This document shows, one piece after another, positions 16,991 through 27,567 of a stretch of 64,000 nucleotides of DNA; the stretch's first letter is position 1; every line of letters begins with the position of its first letter. Below the pieces are notes generated by a model that saw nothing but the letters and a program-made list of their open reading frames with translations, did not search any database and was not told the origin of the DNA. Location of the stretch: contig NZ_CP100390.1 in the NCBI RefSeq assembly GCF_026016465.1, forward strand, positions 3,454,501-3,518,500, in the 5' to 3' direction. The translations under genes were made by a program, and so were the position numbers. The DNA is from Alkalimarinus alittae (GTDB lineage Bacteria; Pseudomonadota; Gammaproteobacteria; Pseudomonadales; Oleiphilaceae).

Positions 16991-17563
16991 ATGATCAATA
17001 AACTTAACGACACGTTTAAAAAGGATCCTATTGTGGACACAAAAAAGCCATCCGTTGCGAACCGATTCTATCGCAGCCTTTTATTAACTTTATTTATTAT
17101 CCCACTCTCATCAGCCTATGCAGACTCAGTTAAAACACTAGAGTGGGATGACTTAATTCCTGACCATGTTATCGCAGCGTTAAAGAAGAGTGCCGCCATT
17201 GAAATCGATCACAGTGGCGACGCTTTTGAGCAGCAAATGTCCCCCCTTCTCAATGCGGTAAAAAAAGAACTCGATGGCCAAAAGGTCAGACTCCCCGGCT
17301 TTATGGTGCCCTTAGGAGGTGACGAAAACAAAGTCACCGAGTTTTTGCTAGTGCCTTATTTCGGTGCTTGTATGCATACGCCTCCACCGCCCACTAATCA
17401 GATTGTATATGTAAACTTTCCTATGGGGGTGCATCCAGACATGCTTTATGACCCGGTATGGATAGAAGGCCCAATCAAAGTAGGTGAGGTTGAGAGCGAC
17501 CTCGCCGTTTCAGGCTATAGCATGAAGGCTATTAAAGTATCCATTTATACAGAAGGCGAGTAA
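16991..17563 (+). CDS. DUF3299 periplasmic protein of the zinc-related cluster
   Basis: The frame from ATG 16991 gives 190 residues, with CAGGG six bases upstream. An in-frame GTG at 17033 with AAGGA seven bases upstream would give a more compact signal peptide (SLLLTLFIIPLSSAYA near its start). The mature part shows the DUF3299 signature VRLPGFMVPLGGDENKVTEF and YFGACMHTPPPPTNQIVYV, with Cys and His that could bind metal. DUF3299 genes commonly accompany DUF2796/ZrgA genes. The molecular role is unknown. Confidence 0.83.
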   Translation: MINKLNDTFKKDPIVDTKKPSVANRFYRSLLLTLFIIPLSSAYADSVKTLEWDDLIPDHVIAALKKSAAIEIDHSGDAFEQQMSPLLNAVKKELDGQKVRLPGFMVPLGGDENKVTEFLLVPYFGACMHTPPPPTNQIVYVNFPMGVHPDMLYDPVWIEGPIKVGEVESDLAVSGYSMKAIKVSIYTEGE

Positions 17564-17676
17564 AGGTTATAGGCGTGAGCTTATATCAACCAAAATAATT
17601 TGACGCGTAAACACTGCACACATACCATTTGCATTCACATTTCGTATGACGATAGACGACCCTAGGAGAACGCAAA

Positions 17677-18291
17677 ATGGCCAAAGCCTCAAAAAAAGAC
17701 AGTAAGAAGAAATCCAAAGGCAAATCTATGCTGAAAGAAATCAACGCAAAACTTAAATCGACCCAAAAAGAACTACAAGAACAAGTAGACGAGCTAACAT
17801 CTCAGGTAAAAACACTGCGTAAAGACCCCGGTAAGCCGGCACGTAAACTGATCAAGAAAATGGAAAAAAGCTATCACAAAAAAGTAGCTGAATTACAAGA
17901 TGAGTTTGATGAGCGCATGGCCTCTGTATTGAAAATGCAGGATAAAGTGATCGCACACATTCCTAAAGAGCTTGCTGAAAAACTTAACCTAAAAGAAAGC
18001 ACTCCCGCTAAACCCGCTAACAAACCAACCAAGAAAAAAAGCACCAAAGCACCAGTAGCCAAAGCCAAAAAGGCACCCAGCAAGCCAAAAGCAAGTAAAG
18101 CGCCCTCGATTTCATCTATAAAAGGAATAGGCCCCGTACTAGAAAAGAAATTGGCTGACGCCGGTTTTACAACACTAGAAGACTTGGCTAATACACCGGC
18201 CAGCAAAACTGAAGCACTAAAGCAGTTTGAAAGCGCCAGAGGGTTTAGCTCGTGGAAAAAAGAAGCTCAAGCATTACTCGATAACAAATAG
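17677..18291 (+). CDS. Lysine-rich coiled-coil protein with C-terminal helix-hairpin-helix domain
   Basis: The 204-residue product starts with a highly basic segment (KKDSKKKSKGK). A long coiled coil follows at about 25-110, then a Lys/Pro/Ala-rich linker at about 110-145 like that of histone H1, then an HhH domain at about 147-203 with the motif SIKGIGPVLEKKLADAGFTT. The layout suggests nucleic-acid binding, perhaps nucleoid or RNA association. A conventional poly(hydroxyalkanoate) granule protein is a weaker alternative because of the KPA repeats. AGGAG precedes the start. It is convergent with icd and shares its terminator. Confidence 0.75.
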   Translation: MAKASKKDSKKKSKGKSMLKEINAKLKSTQKELQEQVDELTSQVKTLRKDPGKPARKLIKKMEKSYHKKVAELQDEFDERMASVLKMQDKVIAHIPKELAEKLNLKESTPAKPANKPTKKKSTKAPVAKAKKAPSKPKASKAPSISSIKGIGPVLEKKLADAGFTTLEDLANTPASKTEALKQFESARGFSSWKKEAQALLDNK

Positions 18292-18321
18292 GTCTACAAT
18301 TTAAACAAACCTATCATGCAT

Positions 18322-18359
18322 AAAAAAACCAAAGCAGGTGTACCCACTTTGGTTTTTTT
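18322..18359. terminator. Bidirectional intrinsic terminator
   Basis: A 13-bp stem pairs 322-334 with 347-359 of the 18 kb row: seven A's and CCAAAG facing CTTTGG and seven T's. An inner GGT/ACC pair extends it. T tracts appear on both strands, between the convergent HhH and icd genes. Confidence 0.92.
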
Positions 18360-18375
18360 GTAACTCAATTTCGAG

Positions 18376-20646
<2,271 letters not shown>

Positions 20647-20652
20647 TTAATA

Positions 20653-20677
20653 AAAAGGCGGCTTTTGGCCCCCTTTT
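20653..20677 (-). promoter_or_regulatory. Terminator-like hairpin in the icd leader
   Basis: On the minus strand AAAAGGGGGC pairs with GCCGCCTTTT with one mismatch and a 5-base loop, followed by TTATTAATTTTTT. This is an intrinsic-terminator shape located between the icd start (20610) and a TATACT -10-like box at 20706-20711. It could attenuate icd or end a small upstream transcript. Confidence 0.5.
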
Positions 20678-21082
20678 GTTAACGGAGCGGTAATTTCGTG
20701 GCAATAGTATACTGAAAAACGGCTCTACACTGTAGCTTGAAGTATAGAAAGTAATAGCGCTCTTTTCCTACAATTTGATTACAGATCCAAATATAGACGT
20801 TTTTGAGCCGTATGCTTCAGATAAAAAGCGTTATACACTAACACGCGGGTAAGATAATAACTCTTTGACTTTAGTCAAAGATAGCTGATTTGAAAGGTTT
20901 TTTTAATTTTATCTGATGAAATTGAATACTTACCACCAGCCAAATCACTTACTAGGCATCTATTACAAGTCTGAAAGGTGGAGGAAGGACCACTGCTACT
21001 GATGCAAAATTGCACCACTCAATAGCGCCTCTTCCTCTTGTACCTAATATCCCATTCTAATCCTACTTTTTATATCTAGCAC
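20678..21082. other. ~400-base intergenic region upstream of icd, no gene seen
   Basis: Beyond the palindrome at 20862-20881 and a -10-like box at 20706-20711 on the minus strand, I see no supported gene. The region is A/T-rich and long enough for a small RNA, possibly ending at the hairpin at 20653-20677, but this is only a possibility. Confidence 0.4.
20862..20881. promoter_or_regulatory. Palindrome with TTGAC-N4-GTCAA core upstream of icd
   Basis: Nine-base perfect arms TCTTTGACT and AGTCAAAGA flank TT. The core TTGAC-N4-GTCAA has the geometry of Crp/Fnr-family operators, such as TTGAT-N4-ATCAA. It lies about 250 bases before icd. The protein that would bind it is unknown. Confidence 0.4.
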
Positions 21083-21397
21083 CTAGTCTAATACCTGTGT
21101 CTGATAAGTCGCGTTCACCTGACACACAAGGTAGACACGAAACATCCCATCGATATGTGTTTCTGAGACATTTTGATATCGAATGACCCAACCTTCTTTA
21201 CCACTTAGCAAATACGGGTAACTCTCACATAACACCAACCCTTTTTTATAATCATCACTATCGTTAGCAACAATTATTTGAGCACCGGCACTAATAGGGA
21301 CTTCACCTGAGTTTTGGCAGTTGGCGGTGAAATCGAATGTTTCACCAGGGCCTACGTCAAAGCTGAGATCTTCATATACGTAATATTTAACGTCCAT
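21083..21397 (-). CDS. Small hypothetical protein with strong ribosome site
   Basis: ATG 21397 has a perfect AGGAGG seven bases upstream, so the longer frame from 21466 is rejected. The product is 104 residues, acidic and beta-rich in appearance (MDVKYYVYEDLSFDVGPGET), with three cysteines and no signal peptide or membrane segment. The FDVGPGETF and ANDSD segments recall small beta-sandwich domains. I do not recognise the family. It lies 130 bases downstream of the TehB-like gene on the same strand. Confidence 0.65.
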   Translation of the reverse strand: MDVKYYVYEDLSFDVGPGETFDFTANCQNSGEVPISAGAQIIVANDSDDYKKGLVLCESYPYLLSGKEGWVIRYQNVSETHIDGMFRVYLVCQVNATYQTQVLD

Positions 21398-21526
21398 TTT
21401 AAACCTCCTGTATCCAGTATTTGACACTACATATAGAAGATAGTCGCTGTACTCTCCCACGTCCAAGCTAGTTTCAGCGTAAACACTTTGTAGCTGACAC
21501 CAGTGTGAGCATTAGCACGCCCCCCT

Positions 21527-22093
21527 TTAGCGAGGCTTGCGCGCTAACATGGTTGCAAATTGTAACTGCGCGCCATTGTGCATGGTACCTACGTCTTCGT
21601 TGTACTTAATGAACTCCCAGCCCTCATAAGTCTCTCGTAACTGTCCTGCGTTTAGCGTAAACGGAAAGCGAACGGGGCATGGATGCTCTTCAGTACTCAT
21701 GGCACATACTATTAGATTATACCCTCCCGGCAAGGTACGCGCTTGCATATCAGCAATCACGGCATTAACGCGCACGGGATCAAGAAACATTAGTGTTACG
21801 GTGCAGGCAATAAAGCCATAGTCCTTATCAAGACTGGCGCAGTTAATGTCGTAGACTTGAGCCTTAACATTAGTCAGGCTCTCTTGATTAATAATGCTTT
21901 GCAGCATATCTATAGCACTAGGGTTAGCGTCTATCGCAACAACGTTAAACCCGAGCTGGCCGAGGTACAGCGCATTGCGCCCATTCGAACACCCCATATC
22001 TAGCGTATCGCATGGCTCAACGATGTTGCACGCATCTACCACTTCACTGTGTGCGGGGTTTAAACCGTAGCGGTTATTTAGGTCTACTGTCAT
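21527..22093 (-). CDS. tehB: TehB-like S-adenosylmethionine methyltransferase
   Basis: From ATG 22093 the product is 188 residues. The N-terminus MTVDLNNRYGLNPAHSEVVD resembles TehB (KYGLTxTHSEV). The SAM-binding motif is DTLDMGCSNGRNALYLGQLG, with VVAIDANPSAID as motif II. The C-terminus LQFATMLARKP also fits. TehB methylates tellurite or related chalcogen oxyanions and confers resistance in E. coli. No tehA lies nearby, which is common for chromosomal tehB genes. The real substrate in this organism is unknown. Confidence 0.85.
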   Translation of the reverse strand: MTVDLNNRYGLNPAHSEVVDACNIVEPCDTLDMGCSNGRNALYLGQLGFNVVAIDANPSAIDMLQSIINQESLTNVKAQVYDINCASLDKDYGFIACTVTLMFLDPVRVNAVIADMQARTLPGGYNLIVCAMSTEEHPCPVRFPFTLNAGQLRETYEGWEFIKYNEDVGTMHNGAQLQFATMLARKPR

Positions 22094-22240
22094 GGCAATC
22101 ACTTAATTTTATATAATGAGGGCTCATTATCTTACGTCTAATATTGCTTAATCAAATATAAATGAGCATGCGTTATAGGGCTTCTTGAATTTTGAATAAG
22201 CCCTCGTTTCGACTGAAAAAATAGGACATTCGATGCTTGG

Positions 22241-23140
22241 TTATTTAGACGACTCTTTCAGAAATTGCGTGGTTATATGCATGGCTAAGGCTTTGCAAGC
22301 AGGCCCTGCGTTTTCCATTCCAGATAGAATAATATGAAACGGTAATAATTTTCTCGCATCCATATCTAACGGTATGCGTTTTAGTTCCCCAGCATCTAAC
22401 TCCTCCTTAATCATATGCGGCGGAATAAAGGCAAAGCCCAATCCCCGCTTTACAATTTTGATAGCCGTAGCGCCGGTACTTACCGTCCACCGTTGTTCTG
22501 AACCCAGCCAGCCTGCATCCTGCTGCCGTTTAATACCGGTATCTCTAAATACTACTTGGCGATGCTGGCGTAACTCAGGTTCTGTCACATCCGTTTTCAA
22601 TGAAAAAAGCGGATGATTAGGGTGAGCCACCGGTAACATCTCAACCAAGCCTAAAGGCTTACCTAAAAAACCAGGGGGGACTTTAGGTGATAAGACGATA
22701 TCTGCACGTCGCTCTAACAATGCCTCATCAGTGCCTGACAACGTCGTTTCAAGCACCACTATACGGGTGGCGGGTGACTCATTTGAAAACGCAGCTAACG
22801 CCCTGATTAATGGGTCAAAATCAACCAGAAGGTCAGCAGCAACCGTCACTTGTGGCTCCCAACCTTTTGCTAATAGGTCGGCTGATGACTCTACGTTACC
22901 TGCTTCTTTTAACAGATTTGTCGCCTTGCGATAAAGAACCTCCCCGGCCTCAGTTAACACCGCTTTTCGCCCCTGCTGCTCAAGCACCGGGGTGGGTAAA
23001 AGTTCTTCCATTTTACTCAGCGTGTAGCTAACACTTGACTGGCTTTTATTAAGTGTTTCTGCGGCCTTAGCAAAAGAGCCTTCGTCAACCACTGCTTTAA
23101 AGGCCGCCCACTGTTCTAGTGATATTCTAGGTGTTCTCAC
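22241..23140 (-). CDS. LysR-family transcriptional regulator
   Basis: The start is GTG 23140 with GGGAG five bases upstream, which gives 299 residues; a GTG at 23152 is less likely. The HTH is ISLEQWAAFKAVVDEGSFAKAAETLNKSQSSVSYTL (core SFAKAAETLNKSQSSVSY), then a substrate-binding domain. The promoter region is shared with the divergent yacL gene side, but no metabolic gene adjoins, so its target is unknown. The sequence has the look of the LysR subgroup that starts helix one with ISLEQW. Confidence 0.9.
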   Translation of the reverse strand: MRTPRISLEQWAAFKAVVDEGSFAKAAETLNKSQSSVSYTLSKMEELLPTPVLEQQGRKAVLTEAGEVLYRKATNLLKEAGNVESSADLLAKGWEPQVTVAADLLVDFDPLIRALAAFSNESPATRIVVLETTLSGTDEALLERRADIVLSPKVPPGFLGKPLGLVEMLPVAHPNHPLFSLKTDVTEPELRQHRQVVFRDTGIKRQQDAGWLGSEQRWTVSTGATAIKIVKRGLGFAFIPPHMIKEELDAGELKRIPLDMDARKLLPFHIILSGMENAGPACKALAMHITTQFLKESSK

Positions 23141-23340
23141 GTTATCTCCCACTCAAGGCTTACTTACATCTACTTTTTAAACCATAAATAGCCATCACTC
23201 AATATATTTCATCTATTGTTTTGATGTTTTATACTATTAAACCTGCTTTACCCATGGGGCTTACGGTAACTATTGATGCGCTTGTAGCGGCTATTCATGT
23301 AGAATGCGCTTCCCACCAGCAAGTTCGACTAGAGGCTTTT

Positions 23341-23703
23341 ATGGATTACGAATTCACGTTTGATGAGCAATTCAACCCTATCGCTCAATTTTCCATAGGC
23401 CACGAAGCAATTGGGCTATGGTTTACTGAAGAACTGCGCAAAGATAAACAATCTATTGCCGATCTGCTCGATATTATTCGACAGCTTGAGCAGCGCCAAA
23501 TCATGCAGCACCACATTCAAGGCAAAACCTTTCAACTGCGCCTAAATGCAGAGCAGGCAGAGGTCATAGCGCTAGCACTTGATATCGATATTGATGAAGA
23601 ACTGCCAGAAAATACTGAGTTGTATGATCAGGAATCGTATGCAGAATGCGGCACCAATGATTTCAAACAAGCAGTATTAGACTGGGAGCAGTTTATTCAC
23701 TAG
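23341..23703 (+). CDS. yacL: YacL/UPF0231 family protein
   Basis: The start at ATG 23341 gives MDYEFTFDEQFNPIAQFSIG, aligning with E. coli YacL (MDYEF...SMGHEVVGHWF), and AGAGG lies six bases upstream. The open frame continues upstream to 23224 but without homology. The product is 120 residues and ends YDQESYAECGTNDFKQAVLDW, the family's conserved C-terminal part. No function is established. Confidence 0.88.
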   Translation: MDYEFTFDEQFNPIAQFSIGHEAIGLWFTEELRKDKQSIADLLDIIRQLEQRQIMQHHIQGKTFQLRLNAEQAEVIALALDIDIDEELPENTELYDQESYAECGTNDFKQAVLDWEQFIH

Positions 23704-23799
23704 CGTTTAACCATCATCGCGACTCAATTGACACTAATCTGTCACACTGTTAAGGCACACTATTAAATTATTGGAGAGAGTCTAATCAAAGGTGTGTAT

Positions 23800-23931
23800 A
23801 TGATCATTCAAGAAGTCGAGCTTCGGCCCAAATCAATCGCAGCAGCCATGAGAATGGAAGGCTATAAACAAAAAGAAATCGCAAAAGCCATTGGTGTTAC
23901 CACCCGCACTATTCAGAAATGGTTTAAGTGA
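23800..23931 (+). CDS. 43-residue helix-turn-helix protein
   Basis: ATG 23800 opens a 43-codon frame ending at TGA 23929-23931. The whole product is a single HTH unit: RPKSIAAAMRMEGYKQKEIA, then GVTTRTIQKWFK, like the N-terminal HTH of transposases and terminase small subunits (HTH_23/Sigma70-r4 type). GGAGAGAG lies ~20 bases upstream, so the ribosome site is not ideal. A dyad TGACA-N6-TGTCA at 23729-23744 precedes it. It is convergent with the kinase gene, with two bases between stops. It could be a free DNA-binding microprotein or the remnant of a mobile-element gene. Confidence 0.55.
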   Translation: MIIQEVELRPKSIAAAMRMEGYKQKEIAKAIGVTTRTIQKWFK

Positions 23932-23933
23932 GT

Positions 23934-25664
23934 TTACGACCCTAGCCATAGCCATAAAGTCACTATCTGACTGACCAGCAAACAACCACATGTCGCTCGC
24001 CAAAATAGCATAGGCTTTCGCTCAATCAACGGCTGATTTTTCAGTCGCATAAACTGTTGGTTGGGGTGTCTGAGGTCAAACACGAACTCAGATAAAGACT
24101 CATAACGGAGTTCAGGTGAAATATGTAAGGCTTTTTTTAGCGCGCCATCCATCCACGCCGGCACCATAGGGTTATGCCAATAGGCTGGCTCGTATTTAAG
24201 CCGTGAAAAATCTTGCGCACTCTCGCAGCGATCAAAAACCTCGCCAAAGGGCAAACGCCCCGTCAGCATTTCATACGTAATCATCGCAATAGAAAATAAG
24301 TCTGAACGCACGCTGCCAGATCGACGTAATTTATATTCTGGTGCAGCATAAGTCGCTGTACCCAAAATTGTATCTCGCTCAAAAGGGGATACTATTTCAT
24401 TGACCCCTGCCACCAAGCATGACCCAAAATCGATCAGCTTCGCTTCGCCATCCTGAGTCAACACAATATTATCGGGCTTTATGTCTTGATGAAGCGTCTC
24501 TTTTCGGTGCAGCGACCTCACACCTCTAACCACTTGCTCAATAATATCGAGTATTTGTCCAACATCTCGTTTATTTGTAGTCTCAATCCATTTGGCCAGG
24601 GTTTCCCCTTCAACATATTCTGATAGATAATAAAGCCATTGCCTGCGATGTACGTCTGTTGGCACCTTCACTACATTTGGGCAGTCTATACGACGCCCTA
24701 TCCACTCCTCCATAATAAAGCGCTCGATATAAGCAGGGTCATCTTCATAGTTAACTGAAGGGGTTTTCATCACCCATTTCTTGCCTGTGTCTTCATCCTG
24801 AACAACATACAACTGACTTCGATTGCTGGCATGAATTTCATCCAATACTCGATAGTTATCTATCGTCATACCGACGTTTAAAAACGGGGGGAATGGCAGG
24901 TCATTTAGCTTTTTATAAACATCTTCTGAGTTCGCATCAGGCAACTGATCAATGCGCAATATCTGGCAGCTTAAATTATCATCACTGCCAGTCTGTTTTG
25001 CCATCTCAATCAGCGTCTGGCAGGTTAGCTCAAAATCAGTACCCGCAGACTGAATAATAGCTTTGATCTCTTTGCGGGTTAAAAAGTCATGCACCCCATC
25101 AGTGCTGAGAAAAAATACATCCCCCTCTTCTACGGCTTCTACCCGATAATCTACATCCAGTCGTATATCCATGCCCATAGCACGAGTCAAGTAGGCTTTA
25201 TCTTTACTCACGTGAGCACTGTGATCAGTGGTTAACTGTTCAAAGTCATGCCCTCGCAAACGATAAATGCGGCTATCGCCAATATGAAACAAATGCGCCA
25301 TACGCGATTTTATGACCAAAACAGATAACGTACTGATGTAGCCTCGGTGCGCATCTATATATCGCTGGCCTTGCCCATAAAGCCAACGATTCAGCGCCGT
25401 CAGTACTTTTTGAGCAGAGGTTTTTACAGTCCATGAGTCTGGCGTTGAGTAGTAGTCATTAAGAAAGTTCTTAACACAGGTTTCACTGGCTTCCTTTCCT
25501 GCCTCTGCACTACTCACACCATCCGCAATGACCGCCACCACGCCCTTCATAGTCAACATAGGGTCTTTAGGCATACGAATGCCTAGGCAGTCTTCATTCT
25601 GATGCTTAGGGCCTTTGTCTGTTGCCTGCCCTACGCTAGTATTTAAACCACTACTTAAATGCAT
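23934..25664 (-). CDS. Bifunctional PP2C phosphatase / Ser-Thr protein kinase
   Basis: The 576-residue protein starts with a PP2C domain at about 8-240, with metal-site motifs HQNEDCLG, VIADGVSSAEAG, HIGDSRIYRLR, FLSTDGVHDFL and GSDDNLSCQ. A linker follows, then a Hanks-type kinase domain at about 275-535, with catalytic loop LHQDIKPDNIV (HQD in place of HRD) and LIDFGSC. The glycine loop is degenerate. A C-terminal membrane helix (CLLVSQIVTLWLWLG) anchors it. In Pseudomonas aeruginosa a kinase gene lies between nirB and the nitrate transporter, and here the gene lies 33 bases downstream of narK. It probably modulates nitrate uptake or reduction, but that is an inference. Confidence 0.9.
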   Translation of the reverse strand: MHLSSGLNTSVGQATDKGPKHQNEDCLGIRMPKDPMLTMKGVVAVIADGVSSAEAGKEASETCVKNFLNDYYSTPDSWTVKTSAQKVLTALNRWLYGQGQRYIDAHRGYISTLSVLVIKSRMAHLFHIGDSRIYRLRGHDFEQLTTDHSAHVSKDKAYLTRAMGMDIRLDVDYRVEAVEEGDVFFLSTDGVHDFLTRKEIKAIIQSAGTDFELTCQTLIEMAKQTGSDDNLSCQILRIDQLPDANSEDVYKKLNDLPFPPFLNVGMTIDNYRVLDEIHASNRSQLYVVQDEDTGKKWVMKTPSVNYEDDPAYIERFIMEEWIGRRIDCPNVVKVPTDVHRRQWLYYLSEYVEGETLAKWIETTNKRDVGQILDIIEQVVRGVRSLHRKETLHQDIKPDNIVLTQDGEAKLIDFGSCLVAGVNEIVSPFERDTILGTATYAAPEYKLRRSGSVRSDLFSIAMITYEMLTGRLPFGEVFDRCESAQDFSRLKYEPAYWHNPMVPAWMDGALKKALHISPELRYESLSEFVFDLRHPNQQFMRLKNQPLIERKPMLFWRATCGCLLVSQIVTLWLWLGS

Positions 25665-25697
25665 CGACTGCCCCCAGAAAACCGTTAAGCTTTTTCA

Positions 25698-27167
25698 CTA
25701 CGACACTTCAATCAGTTGTACAGAGCCATCTTCCATTACTTCAGCCATATGACCTGCAGGCTCTTCAAGAAACTGCACAAAGATGAAGCATACCGCTGCA
25801 GCACCCGCAATAAACATAAAGAAGGTAGCCGTATCAACAAACGATAATACCGTTAAAAAGATGACCGCACCTACATTACCGTATGCGCCTGTCATGCCAG
25901 CAATTTGCCCAGTCATTCTTCGCTGAACCAAAGGCACCATAGCAAATACAGCCCCCTCGCCCGCCTGCACAAAGAACGAACAACACATTGTTGCCACAAC
26001 CGCTAGCGGAATTAACCACGCACTATCGATCTGACTCAGCACCATATAACCTATCGCCAAACCACAAATCAGAATAGACAACGTTTTCTTACGACCAAAC
26101 TTATCACTTAACCAACCACCACCTGGGCGCGCCACCAAGTTCATAAAGGCAAAGCCGGAGGCTAATAACCCTGCGGTAACCGCGGTTAACTCAAAAGTTT
26201 CCATAAAGAATAAAGGCAGCATAGACACAACCGCTAGCTCAGAGCCAAAGGTAACAAAGTAAGCCCAGTTTAAAATAGCAACCTGTTTAAATTTATATTG
26301 CTGTAATTCGGGAACGCCGTTTTTAAGGTTTTCTTTATTTACCTTGTAGATTTGGCTGGTCTGTACAACAAACAAAGCGGCTAGCCCCACATAGATAACA
26401 TTACTGGCAAAGTCACTTAACAAATTAATTTTTTCTGGACCTAACTTCCATGTTAATACCGCTAATGCAATATACATGGGGATATTCATGGCTAGATAGA
26501 AATAGAAATCACGCTTAGAGGTGACTTCTAAACCACCCGACTTTTTAGGTTTAAAATACGTTGAACCCTTAGGCGTATTTCGAGCGACCTTATAAAAGAA
26601 AATACCATACAAAAATGCAACTGCGCCGGTACACATTAGCGCATAACGCCATCCATCTTCACCTCCAATAACAAGTGCTAGCGTGGGTAATAACATCGCA
26701 GCTGCAGCTGAGCCAAAGTTTCCCCAACCGCCGTATATACCTTCAGCGACACCCACCGTCTTTGCAGGGAACCATTCACTCACCAAACGAATACCTATAA
26801 CAAACCCAGCCCCCGTAAAGCCCATCAAAAAACGCAACAAGGCTAATTGCTCATAGGTTTGAGCAAGCGCAAAGGCTGTACAGACTACACCCGATGTCAT
26901 CAACAGCCCACTGTAAATAATACGAGGGCCAAATTTATCCACTAGCATACCAATCAGAATTCGAGCAGGAATAGTCATCGCCACATTCAAAATCATTAGC
27001 GCTTTAACTTGCTGGCTCGATAGATCAAACGCTTCTTTCATAAACGCTAATAGAGGGGCATGGTTAAACCACACCACAAAAGTAATGAAGAATGCGATCC
27101 ACGATACGTGGAGCATGCGAATTTTTTTATCCGCAAAGTTGAGAATATTGAGGCTTTCACCGGACAT
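25698..27167 (-). CDS. narK: Nitrate/nitrite MFS transporter (NarK/NasA type)
   Basis: The 489-residue protein has about twelve membrane helices and the NNP-family signatures: [37 protein letters not shown] (nitrate signature region) and [22 protein letters not shown]. It imports nitrate for the divergent nirB-nirD-nasA genes, and the kinase-phosphatase gene follows it. Upstream, a minus-strand sigma-54-like sequence at 27208-27223 and NtrC-like sites suggest nitrogen control. An exchange mode for nitrate/nitrite cannot be told from the sequence. Confidence 0.92.
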   Translation of the reverse strand: MSGESLNILNFADKKIRMLHVSWIAFFITFVVWFNHAPLLAFMKEAFDLSSQQVKALMILNVAMTIPARILIGMLVDKFGPRIIYSGLLMTSGVVCTAFALAQTYEQLALLRFLMGFTGAGFVIGIRLVSEWFPAKTVGVAEGIYGGWGNFGSAAAAMLLPTLALVIGGEDGWRYALMCTGAVAFLYGIFFYKVARNTPKGSTYFKPKKSGGLEVTSKRDFYFYLAMNIPMYIALAVLTWKLGPEKINLLSDFASNVIYVGLAALFVVQTSQIYKVNKENLKNGVPELQQYKFKQVAILNWAYFVTFGSELAVVSMLPLFFMETFELTAVTAGLLASGFAFMNLVARPGGGWLSDKFGRKKTLSILICGLAIGYMVLSQIDSAWLIPLAVVATMCCSFFVQAGEGAVFAMVPLVQRRMTGQIAGMTGAYGNVGAVIFLTVLSFVDTATFFMFIAGAAAVCFIFVQFLEEPAGHMAEVMEDGSVQLIEVS

Positions 27168-27207
27168 TGGTTTTCTCCATTTATTTATAAAGTAGCTCCC
27201 CTACAAC

Positions 27208-27223
27208 TACAAAATGAATGCCA
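27208..27223 (-). promoter_or_regulatory. Possible sigma-54 promoter of narK
   Basis: Read on the minus strand the site is TGGCAT-N5-TTGTA, with the correct GG-to-G spacing of ten bases. The -12 element has GT in place of the usual GC, so it is a weaker match. It would leave a leader of about 30 bases before the narK ATG at 27167. Confidence 0.4.
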
Positions 27224-27308
27224 ATAGTTTTTTTTGCTTATTTTTCATAAAGATAACCAAAAACAACACAATATATACAACGACATAAAACGATATAAAT
27301 CATGTTTT

Positions 27309-27364
27309 GGTGCAAAAGGTCTGGTGCACGAGCCCCAAAAAAGCGCGTGCACCATTCAAGTGCT
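27309..27364. promoter_or_regulatory. NtrC-like binding region (full site 27348-27364 plus half sites)
   Basis: TGCACC-ATTCA-AGTGCT at 27348-27364 matches the NtrC consensus TGCACY-N5-RGTGCA at 11 of 12 defined bases. GGTGCA half sites lie at 27309-27314 and 27323-27328, and TGGTGCACG/CGTGCACCA (27322-27330/27346-27354) also form an inverted repeat. The region lies about 105 bases upstream of the sigma-54 site at 27469-27484, the usual enhancer distance, and a similar distance from the narK-side site. Confidence 0.65.
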
Positions 27365-27468
27365 TATGCCTCATAACAGACCCATCAACGACCAAAAAAA
27401 TGCACAATAAAATAAAAAAGAGAATAAATACTCTTTATTTTCAACAAGATAAATTAACACAAAAACTC

Positions 27469-27484
27469 TGGCATAGCTTATGCA
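27469..27484 (+). promoter_or_regulatory. Sigma-54 promoter of nirB-nirD-nasA
   Basis: TGGCATAGCTTATGCA matches TGGCAY-N5-TTGCW except for one base (A for the first T of the -12 element), with the required ten bases between the invariant GG and GC. Transcription would start near 27495, leaving a ~165-base leader before nirB. Confidence 0.75.
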
Positions 27485-27537
27485 ATAAGACACATAACCA
27501 CCTAGTAAACATCTAGCAGCACCTTAGTTTTACCCTG

Positions 27538-27567
27538 CTGTCATCCTCGCGAAGGCGGGAATGACAG
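27538..27567. repeat. Dispersed-type palindrome in the nirB leader
   Basis: A 13-bp imperfect stem (left arm 27538-27550, right arm 27555-27567) surrounds GAAG and includes CGC/GCG next to the loop and TGTCAT/ATGACA at the base. It matches the common proteobacterial intergenic repeat built on TCATTCCCGC/GCGGGAATGA. It lies within the predicted nirB leader RNA. Confidence 0.6.

Noticed and set aside
27309..27328. A second full NtrC site
   Set aside because: The half sites TGCA and GGTGCA are one base too far apart for the 17-bp consensus; kept only as half sites.
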